Shown: piece by piece, positions 9,546 through 19,791 of the stretch
Position numbering within the stretch: position 1 is the stretch's first letter
Layout: each line of letters opens with the position of its first letter
Origin: Colwellia maritima
GTDB lineage: Bacteria > Pseudomonadota > Gammaproteobacteria > Enterobacterales > Alteromonadaceae
Assembly (NCBI RefSeq): GCF_022669015.1
Contig: NZ_JAKKSL010000005.1
Location: 1-64,000, forward strand
Direction: 5' to 3'
DNA length: 64,000 nucleotides
Program-made: the position numbers and the translations under genes
The notes under the pieces: model-generated
What the model was told of the DNA's origin: nothing
What the model saw: the letters and a program-made list of their open reading frames with translations, nothing else
The model's database searches: none

Positions 9546-10406
9546 TTAATCAAGTGTTGCCGCTTTCATGTTTTTCACAAAAGTTGATAACACGCTCAGC
9601 ATTTTAGTGTGGTCATTAAGGTTGTCTTCAATAATTTTTACCACGGCTGAACCACTAATGGCGCCACTTGCTCCTGCAGCCAAAGCTTCTTTTACTTGCT
9701 GAGGGGTTGAAATACCAAATCCTAACACTGGCGGTGCTGCATTATACGCATTTAATGTACTAATCAACCCTTGCGCAGGTGAGTTTTCTTTGGCGCTGTC
9801 AGCTGCATTTTCTATTTTATCTACACCTGTAACTCCCGCGCGGCTTAGTACATAAGTATAACCTTGACTGTAAGCAGATACCTCTCGCAGGGTTTTATCA
9901 CTGGCATTAGGTGGTGCAATAAAAATAGGCGCAACACCATGCTTTAAAGCGGCTTCTCTAAAAGGTAGGCTTTCACGTATCGGTAAATCAGCTATCAAAA
10001 CCGAATCAACTCCAACGTGTGCCATGTCATGATAAAAAGTATCAATACCTCGTGCAAAAACTAGGTTGCCATAAAGTAACAAGCCGATAGGGATGTTCGG
10101 TGCATATTCGCGTACTTTAGCGAGTACATCAATGCAAACATCCGTATTAATACCTGATTTTAATGCACGCAAGGCAGCCATTTGAATGGTTATACCATCA
10201 GCACTTGGATCTGAAAATGGAATACCAAGTTCAAGTGCATCAGCGCCAGAGTCAATTAGTGATTTAATCACATTAAACGACTGCTCAGCGTTTGGATCGC
10301 CAATCATCACAAAAGGAATAAAGGCTTTTTCGTTGTTAGACGCTAAGTCAGTAAAAGCTTGTTGATAACGGTAACCCGCTTGTTGGTTGTTTTGTGCTTG
10401 CGTCAT
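9546..10406 (-). CDS. trpA: Tryptophan synthase alpha chain
   Basis: Cleaves indole-3-glycerol phosphate to indole and glyceraldehyde 3-phosphate; the indole is channelled to TrpB in the alpha2beta2 complex. At 286 residues it is slightly longer than usual owing to an N-terminal extension ([16 protein letters not shown]). The catalytic Glu is in [11 protein letters not shown] and the catalytic Asp in DPSADG; the phosphate-binding GFGIST and SGSAVV segments are present. It is the last gene of the operon; its ATG overlaps the trpB stop by one base (TAATG), indicating translational coupling. The reading frame is intact. Confidence 0.97.
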   Translation of the reverse strand: MTQAQNNQQAGYRYQQAFTDLASNNEKAFIPFVMIGDPNAEQSFNVIKSLIDSGADALELGIPFSDPSADGITIQMAALRALKSGINTDVCIDVLAKVREYAPNIPIGLLLYGNLVFARGIDTFYHDMAHVGVDSVLIADLPIRESLPFREAALKHGVAPIFIAPPNASDKTLREVSAYSQGYTYVLSRAGVTGVDKIENAADSAKENSPAQGLISTLNAYNAAPPVLGFGISTPQQVKEALAAGASGAISGSAVVKIIEDNLNDHTKMLSVLSTFVKNMKAATLD

Positions 10407-11668
10407 TATGCTTCTCCTCTGTGCTTAACCGCTGAAGTATCATTGCTTTGTTCATTAGGGTGTAATACCGCATGTACATGAGCAAGATCTTTATCACCAC
10501 GTCCAGATAAGTTAACTAAATAAATGGTTTCAGTTGTTGCTGCTTCAGCCATTTTAAGCGCATGCGCTAAAGCGTGAGAAGACTCAAGGGCAGGTATGAT
10601 ACCTTCACTTTTAGCTAAGGTTTGAAAGGCGTCTAATGCTTCATCGTCGTTAATGGCAACATATTGTGCACGACCAGTCTCTTTTAAAAAAGCATGTTGA
10701 GGCCCCACAGCAGGGTAGTCTAACCCTGCTGATATAGAATAAGACTCTTCAATTTGGCCGTATTTATCTTGCATAATGTAAGTGTAGTTACCATGTAACA
10801 TACCTTTACTCCCTGCGACTAAGGTTGCACCGTGTTGATCTGTGTCTATACCTTTACCACCTGCTTCAACACCAATTAGCTTTACTTCTTCATGTTGAAT
10901 AAAATCATTAAACATACCAATAGCATTTGAGCCACCACCAACCGCTGCAATAACATAATCTGGCAAGCGACCTTCCTCTTCAAAAAACTGTGCTTTTGCC
11001 TCTTCTCCAATCATTTTTTGAAATTCTCTAACAATGGTAGGGAAAGGATGAGGACCCGCTGCAGTACCTAACAAATAATGGGCATTTTCATAATTAGCTG
11101 ACCAGTCACGTAAGGCTTCATTCACTGCATCTTTTAGCGTGCCTGAGCCTGCTGTTACGGGAATTACTTCAGCACCCATCAACTCCATACGAAATACGTT
11201 AGGCTGCCGGCGCTGACAATCAACCGCGCCCATGTATACTTTACATTTTAGTCCTAATAAAGAACACGCAATTGCGGTCGCAACACCATGTTGTCCTGCA
11301 CCTGTTTCAGCAATTATTTCTGTTTTGCCCATGCGTTTAGCCAGTAAAGCTTGACCTAATACTTGGTTGGTTTTATGTGCTCCGCCATGTAATAAATCTT
11401 CACGTTTTAAGTAAATTTTGGCTAAAGGATTTTTAACAATGTTACGGCAACAGGTGAGTGGTGTAGGGCGACCAAGATACTTTGTTAATAAATTATGAAA
11501 CTCGGTTAGAAATGCCTCATCAGTTTGTGATTCAATAAACGCTTGTTCTAACTGTTCTAAAGCCGGAACGAGTAATTCTCCAACAAACATGCCGCCAAAT
11601 TCGCCAAAATAAGCCGGTAATGGTTCTTTTAATGTGTTTTCTTTTGTGTCATCTACTAAATTTGTCAT
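10406..11668 (-). CDS. trpB: Tryptophan synthase beta chain
   Basis: PLP enzyme joining indole and L-serine into L-tryptophan. The PLP lysine is in GGAHKTNQV and the phosphate-binding loop is [10 protein letters not shown]; the N-terminus shows [11 protein letters not shown](L)LVPAL as in other TrpB1 proteins. At 420 residues it is of normal length, with a short polar tail ([16 protein letters not shown]). It lies three bases after trpCF and overlaps trpA by one base, so the two synthase subunits are translationally coupled. Confidence 0.97.
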   Translation of the reverse strand: MTNLVDDTKENTLKEPLPAYFGEFGGMFVGELLVPALEQLEQAFIESQTDEAFLTEFHNLLTKYLGRPTPLTCCRNIVKNPLAKIYLKREDLLHGGAHKTNQVLGQALLAKRMGKTEIIAETGAGQHGVATAIACSLLGLKCKVYMGAVDCQRRQPNVFRMELMGAEVIPVTAGSGTLKDAVNEALRDWSANYENAHYLLGTAAGPHPFPTIVREFQKMIGEEAKAQFFEEEGRLPDYVIAAVGGGSNAIGMFNDFIQHEEVKLIGVEAGGKGIDTDQHGATLVAGSKGMLHGNYTYIMQDKYGQIEESYSISAGLDYPAVGPQHAFLKETGRAQYVAINDDEALDAFQTLAKSEGIIPALESSHALAHALKMAEAATTETIYLVNLSGRGDKDLAHVHAVLHPNEQSNDTSAVKHRGEA

Positions 11669-11671
11669 GTG

Positions 11672-13087
11672 CTAATAATTCCTTATTTGCGAAAAAACTT
11701 CGTTAAGTTTTTCGTCGGATTTTATACCTGGACTTGTTTCAACACCTGAGTTGAGATCTAAGCCAAATAAATCTAAATCGGTTAATTGTGCTAGTGCAAA
11801 GTTGATATTTTCAATGTTAAGACCGCCCGCTAAAAGACTATTTGATAAGTCTTGTTTGCTATCGGTTAACAGTCGCCAATCAAAAGCTTGTCCTGATCCA
11901 GGCGATTTACCATCAAGGATATGATGAGCCACGTTACTGCTTAATTGTGGTACGGTATCGAATAAAGAGTATGCCTTCCAAACTTGACATTGTTCACTGT
12001 TATTTTCTCGCAACTGTTTTTTAAGCGAATCAATATAGGCTTCATCTTCATCACCATGAAGTTGCACAGCGGTAAGTTGTAGGCTTTGTACCAAGTCAAT
12101 AATGTCTGCCTGTGCATGATTTACAAAAACCCCCACGTATTCTAGTTGTGGTTGGGTGTTGATTATTGTTTGAGCTTGTTCTTTAGTTACACAACGCGGA
12201 GACTTTTCGGCGAAAATTAAACCGCCAAATCGTGCGCCGCCTTGTGCTGCCGCTTGGGCATACTCAGGTGAGGTTAAACCACATACTTTATTATTGCCAT
12301 AAATCAGTTTACGACAGGCTAAATCAATATCGTTATAAGCATTATTATCCATTGCCATTAATGAACTACCCACCAAAAACCCATCCACAGCGGGTGCTAA
12401 TTCACGTACCTGAGCATTATTGTAAATACCTGATTCAGATATAATGATTGTATCATCAGGTAGGGTTGGTGCAAAATCAAAGGTACGCGCAATATCCGTA
12501 CTTAAATCGCGTAAATTACGGTTGTTAATACCAATCATTTTTGCATTTAACTTAATAGCGCGATCTCTTTCATCACTGGTTGAAATCTCGGTTAAAATGG
12601 CCAAGTTATAGTGATCAGCTACCGTAGCCAATTCAATATATTCTTCATCAGTTAAAACACTTAGCATCAGTAAAATGGCATCTGCGCCATAATATCTTGC
12701 TAAATGGACTTGGTAAGTATCAACAAAAAAATCTTTATTAATCACCGGACATTTGACGGTTTCGGTAACTAATTTTAAGTACTCAAAATTGCCTTGAAAA
12801 TATTTTTCATCGGTTAATACTGAAATTGCTGCGGCGTATTTGTCGTAAACTTGGCAAATCGCTTTCACATCAAATTCTGGACGAATTAATCCTTTTGAAG
12901 GAGACGCTTTTTTGCATTCTAAAATAAAACCTGCTTGTGGCTTTTGTTCTGTACGTCGCAATGCCGCGTACATATCTTTTTTAGTTGCAGTCAGACCATC
13001 AATAAAGTTTTCCAAAGGATTAGCTTTTTTGAGTGCATCAATTTCAATACGCTTATCAGCAACAATTTTGTTTAATATGTTCGCCAT
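11672..13087 (-). CDS. trpCF: Bifunctional indole-3-glycerol phosphate synthase / phosphoribosylanthranilate isomerase
   Basis: This fusion of two TIM barrels (471 residues) catalyses successive steps from N-phosphoribosylanthranilate to indole-3-glycerol phosphate. The N-terminal IGPS domain has ILECKKASPSKGLI, the catalytic-lysine NKDFFVD, EISTSDERDRA and GINNRNL. The C-terminal PRAI domain (from about residue 260) has KVCGLTSP, the beta-strand GVFVNH and VQLHGDE, and ends with GLDLNSGVE. Fused trpC-trpF is typical of enteric and Alteromonadales genomes. It is intact, with two bases between it and trpD. Confidence 0.96.
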   Translation of the reverse strand: MANILNKIVADKRIEIDALKKANPLENFIDGLTATKKDMYAALRRTEQKPQAGFILECKKASPSKGLIRPEFDVKAICQVYDKYAAAISVLTDEKYFQGNFEYLKLVTETVKCPVINKDFFVDTYQVHLARYYGADAILLMLSVLTDEEYIELATVADHYNLAILTEISTSDERDRAIKLNAKMIGINNRNLRDLSTDIARTFDFAPTLPDDTIIISESGIYNNAQVRELAPAVDGFLVGSSLMAMDNNAYNDIDLACRKLIYGNNKVCGLTSPEYAQAAAQGGARFGGLIFAEKSPRCVTKEQAQTIINTQPQLEYVGVFVNHAQADIIDLVQSLQLTAVQLHGDEDEAYIDSLKKQLRENNSEQCQVWKAYSLFDTVPQLSSNVAHHILDGKSPGSGQAFDWRLLTDSKQDLSNSLLAGGLNIENINFALAQLTDLDLFGLDLNSGVETSPGIKSDEKLNEVFSQIRNY

Positions 13088-13089
13088 TA

Positions 13090-14106
13090 TTATTCACATT
13101 CCTCATTTGAAAGCTTAACTAATTGCTGTAATGTTTCTAAACCTTTTCCGCTTTGTAAAACCTCACGGGCTAAATCAGCAGCGGCTTTTAAATCGGTTGC
13201 TTTATCATGCAGGTAAAGTAACGCCGCGCAGTTTATGATAACGGCAGCATTATGAGCTTCTTGCCCTTTACCTGCTAATATAGCTTTAATAATGTCTGCA
13301 TTTTCTTGTGGCGTACCGCCTTTAATATCCTCAAGGCTATATTGCTTGATACCAAAATCTTTTGGCGAAATAGTACGCTCTATTAATTTTCCGTCTTTAA
13401 TTTCTATTACTTGCGTATCGCCATGTAACGCTATTTCATCTAAACCGCTGCCATACACAATAAATGCACGTTTAACACCTGTTAAGAGTAATGCTTCGGC
13501 CATTGGCTTTAATAAATCAGGTGTGTAAACACCAAGTAACATAATGTTTGGATAAGCAGGGTTAGCTAAGGGCCCTAAAATATTAAATAACGTGCGCACA
13601 CCCATTATTTTTCGTACGGTTACCGCGTATTTAAAACCACTGTGATAAGCCGGCGCAAATAAAAAGCATAAATTTGTTTTATCTAAACAGTTGCTCGCGG
13701 TAGCGGGTGACATCATTAAATTTACGCCAAATGCTTCCAGTAAATCGGCTGAGCCAGACATACTTGAAACACTGCGGTTACCATGTTTTGCCATTTTTAA
13801 TCCACAAGCCGCCGCTAAAATAGCCGCCGTGGTTGAAATATTAATGGTATTAGCGCCGTCACCACCGGTGCCGACACAATCGGCAACCGTGTTATTTTGT
13901 GGAGGAAACTTTTTCGCCGCACTTTGAATAGCAATGGCTGCGCCTGATATTTCTTCAGGCGTTTCACCTTTGATTTTTAAGGCGGTAAGTACGCTTGCAA
14001 GTAAAATAGGGTCGGTTTCGCCTTTGAGCATTTTTTCAAAAAAGGCTTTAATAGTTTGTTGGTCAAGATCATGTCCGTCAACTAGTGTTGATAAGATATT
14101 CGTCAT
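13090..14106 (-). CDS. trpD: Anthranilate phosphoribosyltransferase
   Basis: Transfers the phosphoribosyl group of PRPP to anthranilate. Its 338 residues include the PRPP-binding CVGTGGDGANTINIST, KHGNRSVSS and the later GVRTLFNILGPLANP block. As a stand-alone TrpD it is not fused to TrpG, unlike in E. coli. Start and stop are separated from trpG and trpCF by one and two bases respectively. No frame disruption is seen. Confidence 0.96.
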   Translation of the reverse strand: MTNILSTLVDGHDLDQQTIKAFFEKMLKGETDPILLASVLTALKIKGETPEEISGAAIAIQSAAKKFPPQNNTVADCVGTGGDGANTINISTTAAILAAACGLKMAKHGNRSVSSMSGSADLLEAFGVNLMMSPATASNCLDKTNLCFLFAPAYHSGFKYAVTVRKIMGVRTLFNILGPLANPAYPNIMLLGVYTPDLLKPMAEALLLTGVKRAFIVYGSGLDEIALHGDTQVIEIKDGKLIERTISPKDFGIKQYSLEDIKGGTPQENADIIKAILAGKGQEAHNAAVIINCAALLYLHDKATDLKAAADLAREVLQSGKGLETLQQLVKLSNEECE

Positions 14107-14107
14107 G

Positions 14108-14773
14108 TTATGCTCCTTGGGCTTTGGTGTTTAATCGCTCACTTAGGGCGAGTAAATAATCAAAACTTTGCGCTAATAAGGTTGCGCCAAAAGTCGTTAA
14201 AATAGATTCTGGATGAAATTGAAACGCCAATATTGCATCACGATCTTGGCAGATAGCCATGGGCATGTTGTTATAATCAGCAATGACAGTGAGTGATTCA
14301 GGTACTTGGCTTCCTACCAAAGAATGATAACGGGCAACGGGTAATGGGTTTTGAATGTTAACAAAAGCGCCCGTACCACAATGATTAATTGGCGATGCCT
14401 TACCATGTACTATTTCATCAGCACGACCCACTTTACCGCCATAATGTTCAATTAAGGCTTGATGTCCCAAGCAAATACCTAGCATAGGAATTTTGCCTGC
14501 ACATAATTTGATTAAGTCCATTAAACAGCCTGCATTTTTAGGTTCACCTGGCCCAGGTGAAAGCACCAAAATGACATTCTCACCAGTGACACGTGTATGT
14601 TCGACCATTTTAGTGAAAATAAAATCACTGCTTAAGGTATTTCGATATACGGTAGGGTCAAAACCTAAACATTGAAATTCATCCACTAAGTTATAAGTAA
14701 ATGAGTCAAGATTATCGAGCATAAATAGCTTGGTTTTATTGGTGTTTGGCTTTACATTGTTTTGAGTAGACAT
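14108..14773 (-). CDS. trpG: Anthranilate synthase component II (glutamine amidotransferase)
   Basis: Supplies ammonia from glutamine to TrpE. This 221-residue class I glutamine amidotransferase has FMLDNLDSFTYNL, the oxyanion region LSPGPGEP, the nucleophile GICLGHQAL and the terminal FQFHPESI with the His-Glu pair. The start ATG overlaps the trpE stop as TAATG. Similarity to PabA cannot be excluded from the sequence alone, but its place between trpE and trpD settles the assignment. Confidence 0.95.
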   Translation of the reverse strand: MSTQNNVKPNTNKTKLFMLDNLDSFTYNLVDEFQCLGFDPTVYRNTLSSDFIFTKMVEHTRVTGENVILVLSPGPGEPKNAGCLMDLIKLCAGKIPMLGICLGHQALIEHYGGKVGRADEIVHGKASPINHCGTGAFVNIQNPLPVARYHSLVGSQVPESLTVIADYNNMPMAICQDRDAILAFQFHPESILTTFGATLLAQSFDYLLALSERLNTKAQGA

Positions 14774-16456
14774 TATGAGTTAACTCCTTGCGCTAGCACT
14801 TTATTTGCTGTTAGCACAGCATTAATAACTGCTTGGGCTTTTTGTTTTGTTTCATCAGCTTCTGCTTGCGGAATTGAATCATAAACTACACCAAGCACCC
14901 GCTTGAACGTAAGCAATAGTGTCTTTAACAAAAGCAGAGCGGATTACTATACAAGTATCCATTTCACCGTCACCGGTAAAGTAACCGACGGCACCACCGT
15001 AACTGCCTCGGCGTTTTCCTTCTATTTCTCTAATTAAAGACGTAGCTTTTACTTTAGGTGCTCCTGATAGCGTACCCATATTCATACAAGCTTGGTAAGC
15101 GTGTAATGCGTCTAATTCTTCCAGTAAAGTGCCACAAACACGTGAAACTAAATGCATCACATGGGAATATCTATCTACCTTTAATAAATCGGCAACATAG
15201 CGAGTACCGGCTTTAGACACACGAGCAATATCATTTCGTGCCAAATCAACCAAGATAATGTGCTCAGCAGACTCTTTTTTATCTTGTCTTAATTCCAACT
15301 CTATTCGAGAGTCTAAGTCTAACGATATGGTACCGTCTTTATTAAAACCGCGAGGGCGCGTACCTGCTATAGGATAAATTTCCACCTGACGTTGGCTTTC
15401 AGCCCCATTTTGTTGATACTTTATCGCTGATTCGGGTGAAGCCCCAAACATACAAAAATCACTGTCTTTTAAATAAAACATGTAAGGGCTTGGGTTGCTT
15501 AATTTTAAAGCTTGATAAGCGGCAATACTGTCTAAGCAGGGTAATGAAAAGGTGCGAGATGGTACAACTTGAAAAATGTCACCCGCACGAATATTCTCTT
15601 TTAATTGCTCAACATGCCGGCAAAACGTTTCGTCGCTAATATCAACAGATACGGTTTGTGAATCGATACTATTTGCCAAGTCTGATTTTGCATGCGATAC
15701 AAGGTCATTAGTTGTAATGTTATTTGATAATAACTGCTTTATTTCAGTAATACGTTCGGCTGATTTTTGCCGGTTTTCTTGGTCTTGTGTTTTATCTTGT
15801 AGGGATTTTTCATTTTTACCCTGTTCGTCAGAACCGTGTTCGTAAGTAAAAATATTGGCAATAATTTCAGTGCTTTTTTCTTCGTGATCTATCACTACAA
15901 CGGTTTCAGCAAGATAATAAACGAAGTCAGGGCAAGTATTTTCACCTTCGGGTACTTCGGGTAACGTTTCACTGATGCTGATCATATCGAAAGCAAAAGC
16001 GCCACCAAGGAAAATGGCAAAATGGTGGCTGTCGCTATTTTTAACACGAGTAAACAAACGTAAACTTTCAAAGGGGTTTATCTCCATTAAGCGTGCTTTT
16101 TCATCAAGCTCGGTGGGGATATCAGGAAAAAGAACGGTTAAAGTTTGTTTATCGGTAGACAAGGTAAGTTTTGCATAGGGCTGTAATTCAGCGGCGGCAA
16201 ATTGCAGCGCAACTTGGCCATTTGGTGTTAAAGCCGTAAAGGTTACCGTATTACCATGGCATACTATTTTTAAGGCGGCATCAACTAATAATAAGCTTTT
16301 TAAGAGATGCTTTTGATCAATTTCTGCTGACTCTAGCAGTAAATTATTGTCTTTGTTTTGGCAAAGTAGTTGATAAACACTTAACGGATCACTTTGATAA
16401 TTAGCGGTATCTGTTAATGTACATACACTGGCGGTGGATTTAATATTTGTTGTCAT
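14773..16456 (-). CDS. trpE: Anthranilate synthase component I (frameshift near 3' end)
   Basis: First committed enzyme of tryptophan synthesis: chorismate plus ammonia to anthranilate. The N-terminal feedback site LLESAEID is present, as in Trp-inhibited enzymes, and the catalytic domain has FQVVPSRTFSL, PSPYMFYL, PIAGTRPRG, ILVDLARND and the terminal AYVQAGAG block. An extra T near 14892 changes AGAGVVYDSIPQAE into AGAWCSL-stop; the other frame continues to a TAA at 14775-14773 that overlaps trpG. A charged, Glu/Gln-rich insertion sits near residues 205-240. The break is probably a sequence error, because the rest of the operon is intact. Confidence 0.93.
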
Positions 16457-16590
16457 CGTATTCTTCTTTTATTTGGTTATCTTTAAAAAGTGGGGTCATC
16501 CTGCATAAATTGGCTGTAGCCACCAAAGAAACCATGTTCTTGTTTTATTCATTATATTTTCTCTTATTCGTTAGTGTAAAATTATTGTTT

Positions 16591-16622
16591 GCTGTTTGCT
16601 GTTTTGCTGTTTTGCTGTTTTC
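16591..16622. repeat. GCTGTTTT microsatellite in the trpE leader
   Basis: One GCTGTTT and three GCTGTTTT units in a row lie between the attenuator and the trpE start codon, in the untranslated RNA of the operon. Confidence 0.6.
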
Positions 16623-16656
16623 CAGTTTAACTTTTTAGTTTCGAGTTGTAGAAAGC

Positions 16657-16696
16657 AAAAAACCCGCCCTTTGAAAAGCTCAAGGTAGCGGGTTTT
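16657..16696 (-). terminator. trp attenuator (terminator hairpin)
   Basis: Read on the minus strand, AAAACCCGC (16696-16688) pairs with GCGGGTTTT (16667-16659), enclosing a further CCTTGA/TCAAAGG stem, and is followed by a T run. It lies between the leader peptide and trpE. The 5' arm can alternatively pair with AGUGGGUU at 16773-16766 inside the leader reading frame (eight pairs, one G-U), which would be the antiterminator. Confidence 0.9.
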
Positions 16697-16761
16697 AAAA
16701 ATTTGTTTTTGCTTCAGCTCGGTAAAATCATTTTAAGCTTTTAGCAAGATACGCGCAATTA

Positions 16762-16842
16762 TCACAACCCACTATGTGTAGAGTTATGCCACCACCAACG
16801 AAGTTGGCTATGTGTTAATTTAAATTGCTTTGCTAGTATCAT
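16762..16842 (-). CDS. trpL: trp operon leader peptide
   Basis: A 26-codon reading frame, MILAKQFKLTHSQL followed by Arg and three consecutive Trp codons (residues 16-18), then HNSTHSGL and TGA. Stalling at the Trp codons when charged tRNA-Trp is scarce leaves codons 24-26 free to pair with the 5' arm of the terminator, so the operon is transcribed. When tryptophan is plentiful the ribosome reaches the stop codon, covers that segment and the terminator forms. This is standard gammaproteobacterial attenuation, and spacing and base pairing both fit. Confidence 0.93.
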   Translation of the reverse strand: MILAKQFKLTHSQLRWWWHNSTHSGL

Positions 16843-16903
16843 TATCTCGTTCTTATCAGTAAACTTGCACTTAGATTTGTTAGATTAGGTAGTTTACTTT
16901 AGA

Positions 16904-16921
16904 TTTACTTATGTAAGTAAA
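16904..16921. promoter_or_regulatory. Palindrome between divergent trp operon and rnm
   Basis: TTTACTTA-TG-TAAGTAAA is a perfect 8-bp inverted repeat with a two-base centre. It lies about 60 bp upstream of trpL and 40 bp before rnm, the right place for an operator. It does not match the E. coli TrpR site, so the binding factor is unknown. Confidence 0.45.
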
Positions 16922-16958
16922 GCCTACCTGCAAGAAAGTTCCTATAGAAGACCTTATT

Positions 16959-17857
16959 ATGGCGTTACTGTCAACAACTGATTTTCCTTTTATTATTGAA
17001 AAAAACGATGGCTTTTCACATGGGCGCATTGATTTACATTGTCATACCCATTGTTCTGACGGTAGTTTGTCGCCTGAAACCTTGATAGATAGGGCGGTTA
17101 ATTATCAAATAGCCGTTTTAGCGATTACTGACCACGATACCGTTGAAGGATTTAATATAGCTCAAGATTATATATTGGAAAAAAATATTCCAATCAAATT
17201 AATTTCTGGCATTGAAATTTCGACATCATGGCAAGGTTTTGAAATTCATATTGTGGGATTAAATCTTGATGTTAATAACCCGGAATTTCAAGAATTAATT
17301 AGTAGTCAAAAACAAGCGCGCGAACAAAGGGCGATTACCATAGGTGAAAAACTGGCTAAATGTGGTTTTGTTAATGCGTATGATGATGCCAAAAATCTTG
17401 CCAATAAAGGCACCATTACTCGCGCACACTTTGCTAAAGTGCTATATCAACAAGGTCATGTTAGTACTATGCAAAAAGCCTTTGATCAATATTTAGGAAA
17501 AAAAGGTCGTAATACGCAAAGTGCCTATGTTAAACCTCTATGGTGCTCAATCGAAGAAGCGGTTGAAGTAATACATGCCGGTGGAAGCGCGGTTATGGCT
17601 CACCCCATTCGGTACGATTTATCCACTAAATGGCTAAAACGTTTAATTACCCATTTTAAAGAAAGCGGGATGGTTTAGAGGCAGTTTTACCGCAAATGAA
17701 TCCCCAACAGCGTCAAATAATGCTAAACTACTGTACTGAATATGATTTACATGCATCAGCCGGATCTGATTTTCACCGACCAAATAAATGGTCTGATTTA
17801 GGTCGTAATTTGATTTTACCAGATGGGGCTAAACCTATCTGGGCATTGTGGTCATAA
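16959..17857 (+). CDS. rnm: PHP-domain 5'-3' exonuclease, RNase AM / YciV family (frameshift)
   Basis: Member of the PHP phosphoesterase family; E. coli Rnm (YciV/TrpH) matures 5' ends of rRNA and removes nucleotides from the 5' end. Metal-binding motifs are RIDLHCHTHCSDGSLSPE, AITDHDTVEGF and, in the last third, AHPIRYDLS and SAGSDFHRPN. The frame breaks near 17672 where one G is missing (ESG-MV-stop); the next frame continues GDGLEAVLPQMNPQQRQ to a TAA at 17855. Divergent placement next to trpE and followed by yciO and rluB is conserved in related genomes. Confidence 0.9.
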
Positions 17858-17892
17858 TCACTTCACCTTTTCTCTTTTACGAAAGGAGTGAA

Positions 17893-17946
17893 ATGAGCAA
17901 AATGAGCAAAATGAACAATAAGCGTGGAAATAAGGAAACCTTATGA
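17893..17946 (+). CDS. Small upstream ORF overlapping yciO start
   Basis: Seventeen codons (MSKMSKMNNKRGNKETL) are preceded by a near-ideal GAAAGGAG ribosome-binding site and end in TGA overlapping the yciO ATG as ATGA. The first codons arise from a 9-bp repeat (ATGAGCAAA). It may couple or tune translation of yciO, or be a chance reading frame. No homologue is known to me. Confidence 0.4.
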   Translation: MSKMSKMNNKRGNKETL

Positions 17947-18563
17947 GTCAATTTTTTTATGTACACCCAGATAATCCTCAAGGGCGCTTAATGAAGCAAG
18001 CCGTGGCGATTATAAATGACGGTGGTGTCATTGTTTATCCTACCGACTCAGGATATGCTTTGGGTTGTCATTTAGGTGATAAAAAAGCTTTAGAACGAAT
18101 TTGTCAAATTAGAGAAATTAATAAAGAACATAATTTCACTTTAGTATGCCAGGATTTATCTCAACTCTCTGAATACACGCGTATTGATAATACCGCATAC
18201 AGGCTGCTAAAAAATAATACGCCAGGTGCTTATACGTTTATTTTTAAAGGTAGTAAAGAAGTACCAAAGCGATTATTAAACCCTAAAAAGAAAACCATCG
18301 GTATACGCATACCGAATAATAATATTTGTCAAGCCTTGTTGGCTGAGTTAGCAGAGCCTATAATGTCAACTAGCTTAATCATGCCTGGCGAAACGATGAC
18401 AGAATGCGATCCAGAGCAAATTCGTGATTTGTTAGAGCATCAAGTTGATTTAATTATTCATGGTGGTTTTTTAGGTGAACGCCCAACGACTGTGGTTGAT
18501 TTTTCTAATGATGATATCGAAATCATTCGCGTAGGTGAGGGCGATCCTACCCCATTTGAGTAA
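17943..18563 (+). CDS. yciO: YciO/Sua5-YrdC family protein
   Basis: Threonylcarbamoyl-AMP synthase fold, 206 residues. It starts MSQFFYVHPDNPQGRL like YciO proteins, then has the nucleotide-binding VIVYPTDSGYALGCHL and the KTIGIRIPNN motif. It lacks the C-terminal Sua5 domain. YciO is a paralogue of TsaC; its in vivo role is less clear than that of TsaC in tRNA t6A synthesis. The start is fixed by the family N-terminus. It follows rnm by 85 bp and precedes rluB, probably in one unit. Confidence 0.9.
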   Translation: MSQFFYVHPDNPQGRLMKQAVAIINDGGVIVYPTDSGYALGCHLGDKKALERICQIREINKEHNFTLVCQDLSQLSEYTRIDNTAYRLLKNNTPGAYTFIFKGSKEVPKRLLNPKKKTIGIRIPNNNICQALLAELAEPIMSTSLIMPGETMTECDPEQIRDLLEHQVDLIIHGGFLGERPTTVVDFSNDDIEIIRVGEGDPTPFE

Positions 18564-18652
18564 TAACTCAGCCGTAATTATTGTAAATAATGCATAAATG
18601 AGCCAGAAGTTAGTTTCTAGGGAACTGCTACTGACGTAACAGAGACAAAACT

Positions 18653-19726
18653 ATGTCACAAGATAAAAAAATATCTAAGGGTAAGCAAACGGCAACTGAT
18701 GCTAAATCGGCCAATAACAATAACAAATACGGTAGCCGAGGTACAGGAACTAAAGTAGTCGTAAAAAAAGGCCAAAGTAAAGACGCACCTAAAAAAGTTG
18801 GCAAAGGCAAACGAGTAGAAGAAAAACCGGTAAAAGTAGATTTTCAAAAAGCCAGTGTCAAAGATTCTGAAAAATTACAGAAAGTGCTAGCTCGAGCAGG
18901 TAAAGGCTCACGCCGAGAAATGGAAACTATTATCACTCAAGGACGTGTCAGTATTGATGGGAAAACGGCTTTTTTAGGCGATAGAATCGATGGTACTGAA
19001 CAAATTCGAATTGATGGTCATCAAGTAAAATTAACGCCGCAAGAAGAAGATATTTGTCGAGTGTTAATGTACAACAAACCTGAAGGTGAAATGTGTACGC
19101 GCAAAGATCCTGAAGGTAGAGCAACGGTATTTGACCGATTACCACCGTTAGAATCTGGCCGTTGGGTTGCGGTGGGGCGTTTAGATATTAATACATCTGG
19201 CATGTTACTGTTTACCACTGATGGCGAGCTTGCCAACCGCTTAATGCATCCTTCACAAAAAGTTGAACGTGAATATGCAGTACGTGTCTTTGGTGAGATA
19301 AATGAAGCGATGTTACAAACACTGCGCACAGGAGTTAAATTAGAAGATGGTCCTGCACGTTTTCAAAAAATCACTTATCGCGGTGGCGAAGGTAGAAATC
19401 ATTGGTTCCATGTAGTGCTTTCAGAAGGTCGTAATCGTGAAGTAAGACGTTTATGGGAAAGCCAAGACGTACAAGTAAGCCGTTTAATACGTGTACGTTA
19501 TGGTGATATGGATATGCAGCGTCAACTCCCTTTAGGTGGTTGGACTGAGTTAGGCTTAAAAGATGTAAATTATTTCCGTAAACTTGTACAGCTTAAACCT
19601 GAAACACAATCAAAAGTGAAGGTTGATGAAAAAGCAATGGATAATGCAAAAAGTCGCCGTATTCGACGCTCTGTTAAAAAACATCAACAGCGCCACCAAC
19701 AAGCAAATCGTCGTAGAAGAAAGTAA
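18653..19726 (+). CDS. rluB: 23S rRNA pseudouridine(2605) synthase
   Basis: The N-terminal ~75 residues are Lys/Gly/Asn-rich and disordered. An S4 RNA-binding domain follows ([19 protein letters not shown]), then the RsuA-type catalytic domain with [27 protein letters not shown], where the Asp of GRLD is the nucleophile. [11 protein letters not shown] is the other family signature. The C-terminus ends in a strongly basic tail ([16 protein letters not shown]) that probably binds rRNA. Length (357) and the S4-plus-synthase order match RluB. The reading frame is intact. Confidence 0.93.
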   Translation: MSQDKKISKGKQTATDAKSANNNNKYGSRGTGTKVVVKKGQSKDAPKKVGKGKRVEEKPVKVDFQKASVKDSEKLQKVLARAGKGSRREMETIITQGRVSIDGKTAFLGDRIDGTEQIRIDGHQVKLTPQEEDICRVLMYNKPEGEMCTRKDPEGRATVFDRLPPLESGRWVAVGRLDINTSGMLLFTTDGELANRLMHPSQKVEREYAVRVFGEINEAMLQTLRTGVKLEDGPARFQKITYRGGEGRNHWFHVVLSEGRNREVRRLWESQDVQVSRLIRVRYGDMDMQRQLPLGGWTELGLKDVNYFRKLVQLKPETQSKVKVDEKAMDNAKSRRIRRSVKKHQQRHQQANRRRRK

Positions 19727-19791
19727 ATAGAAGCACAGCGCACATATTACACAGCACCCTAATCAAGTGAGAGGATAACAATATCACCCCT

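Noticed and set aside
13691..13927. Plus-strand frames opposite trpD, trpCF and trpE
   Set aside because: They mirror intact, well-conserved trp genes and show no independent family motifs.
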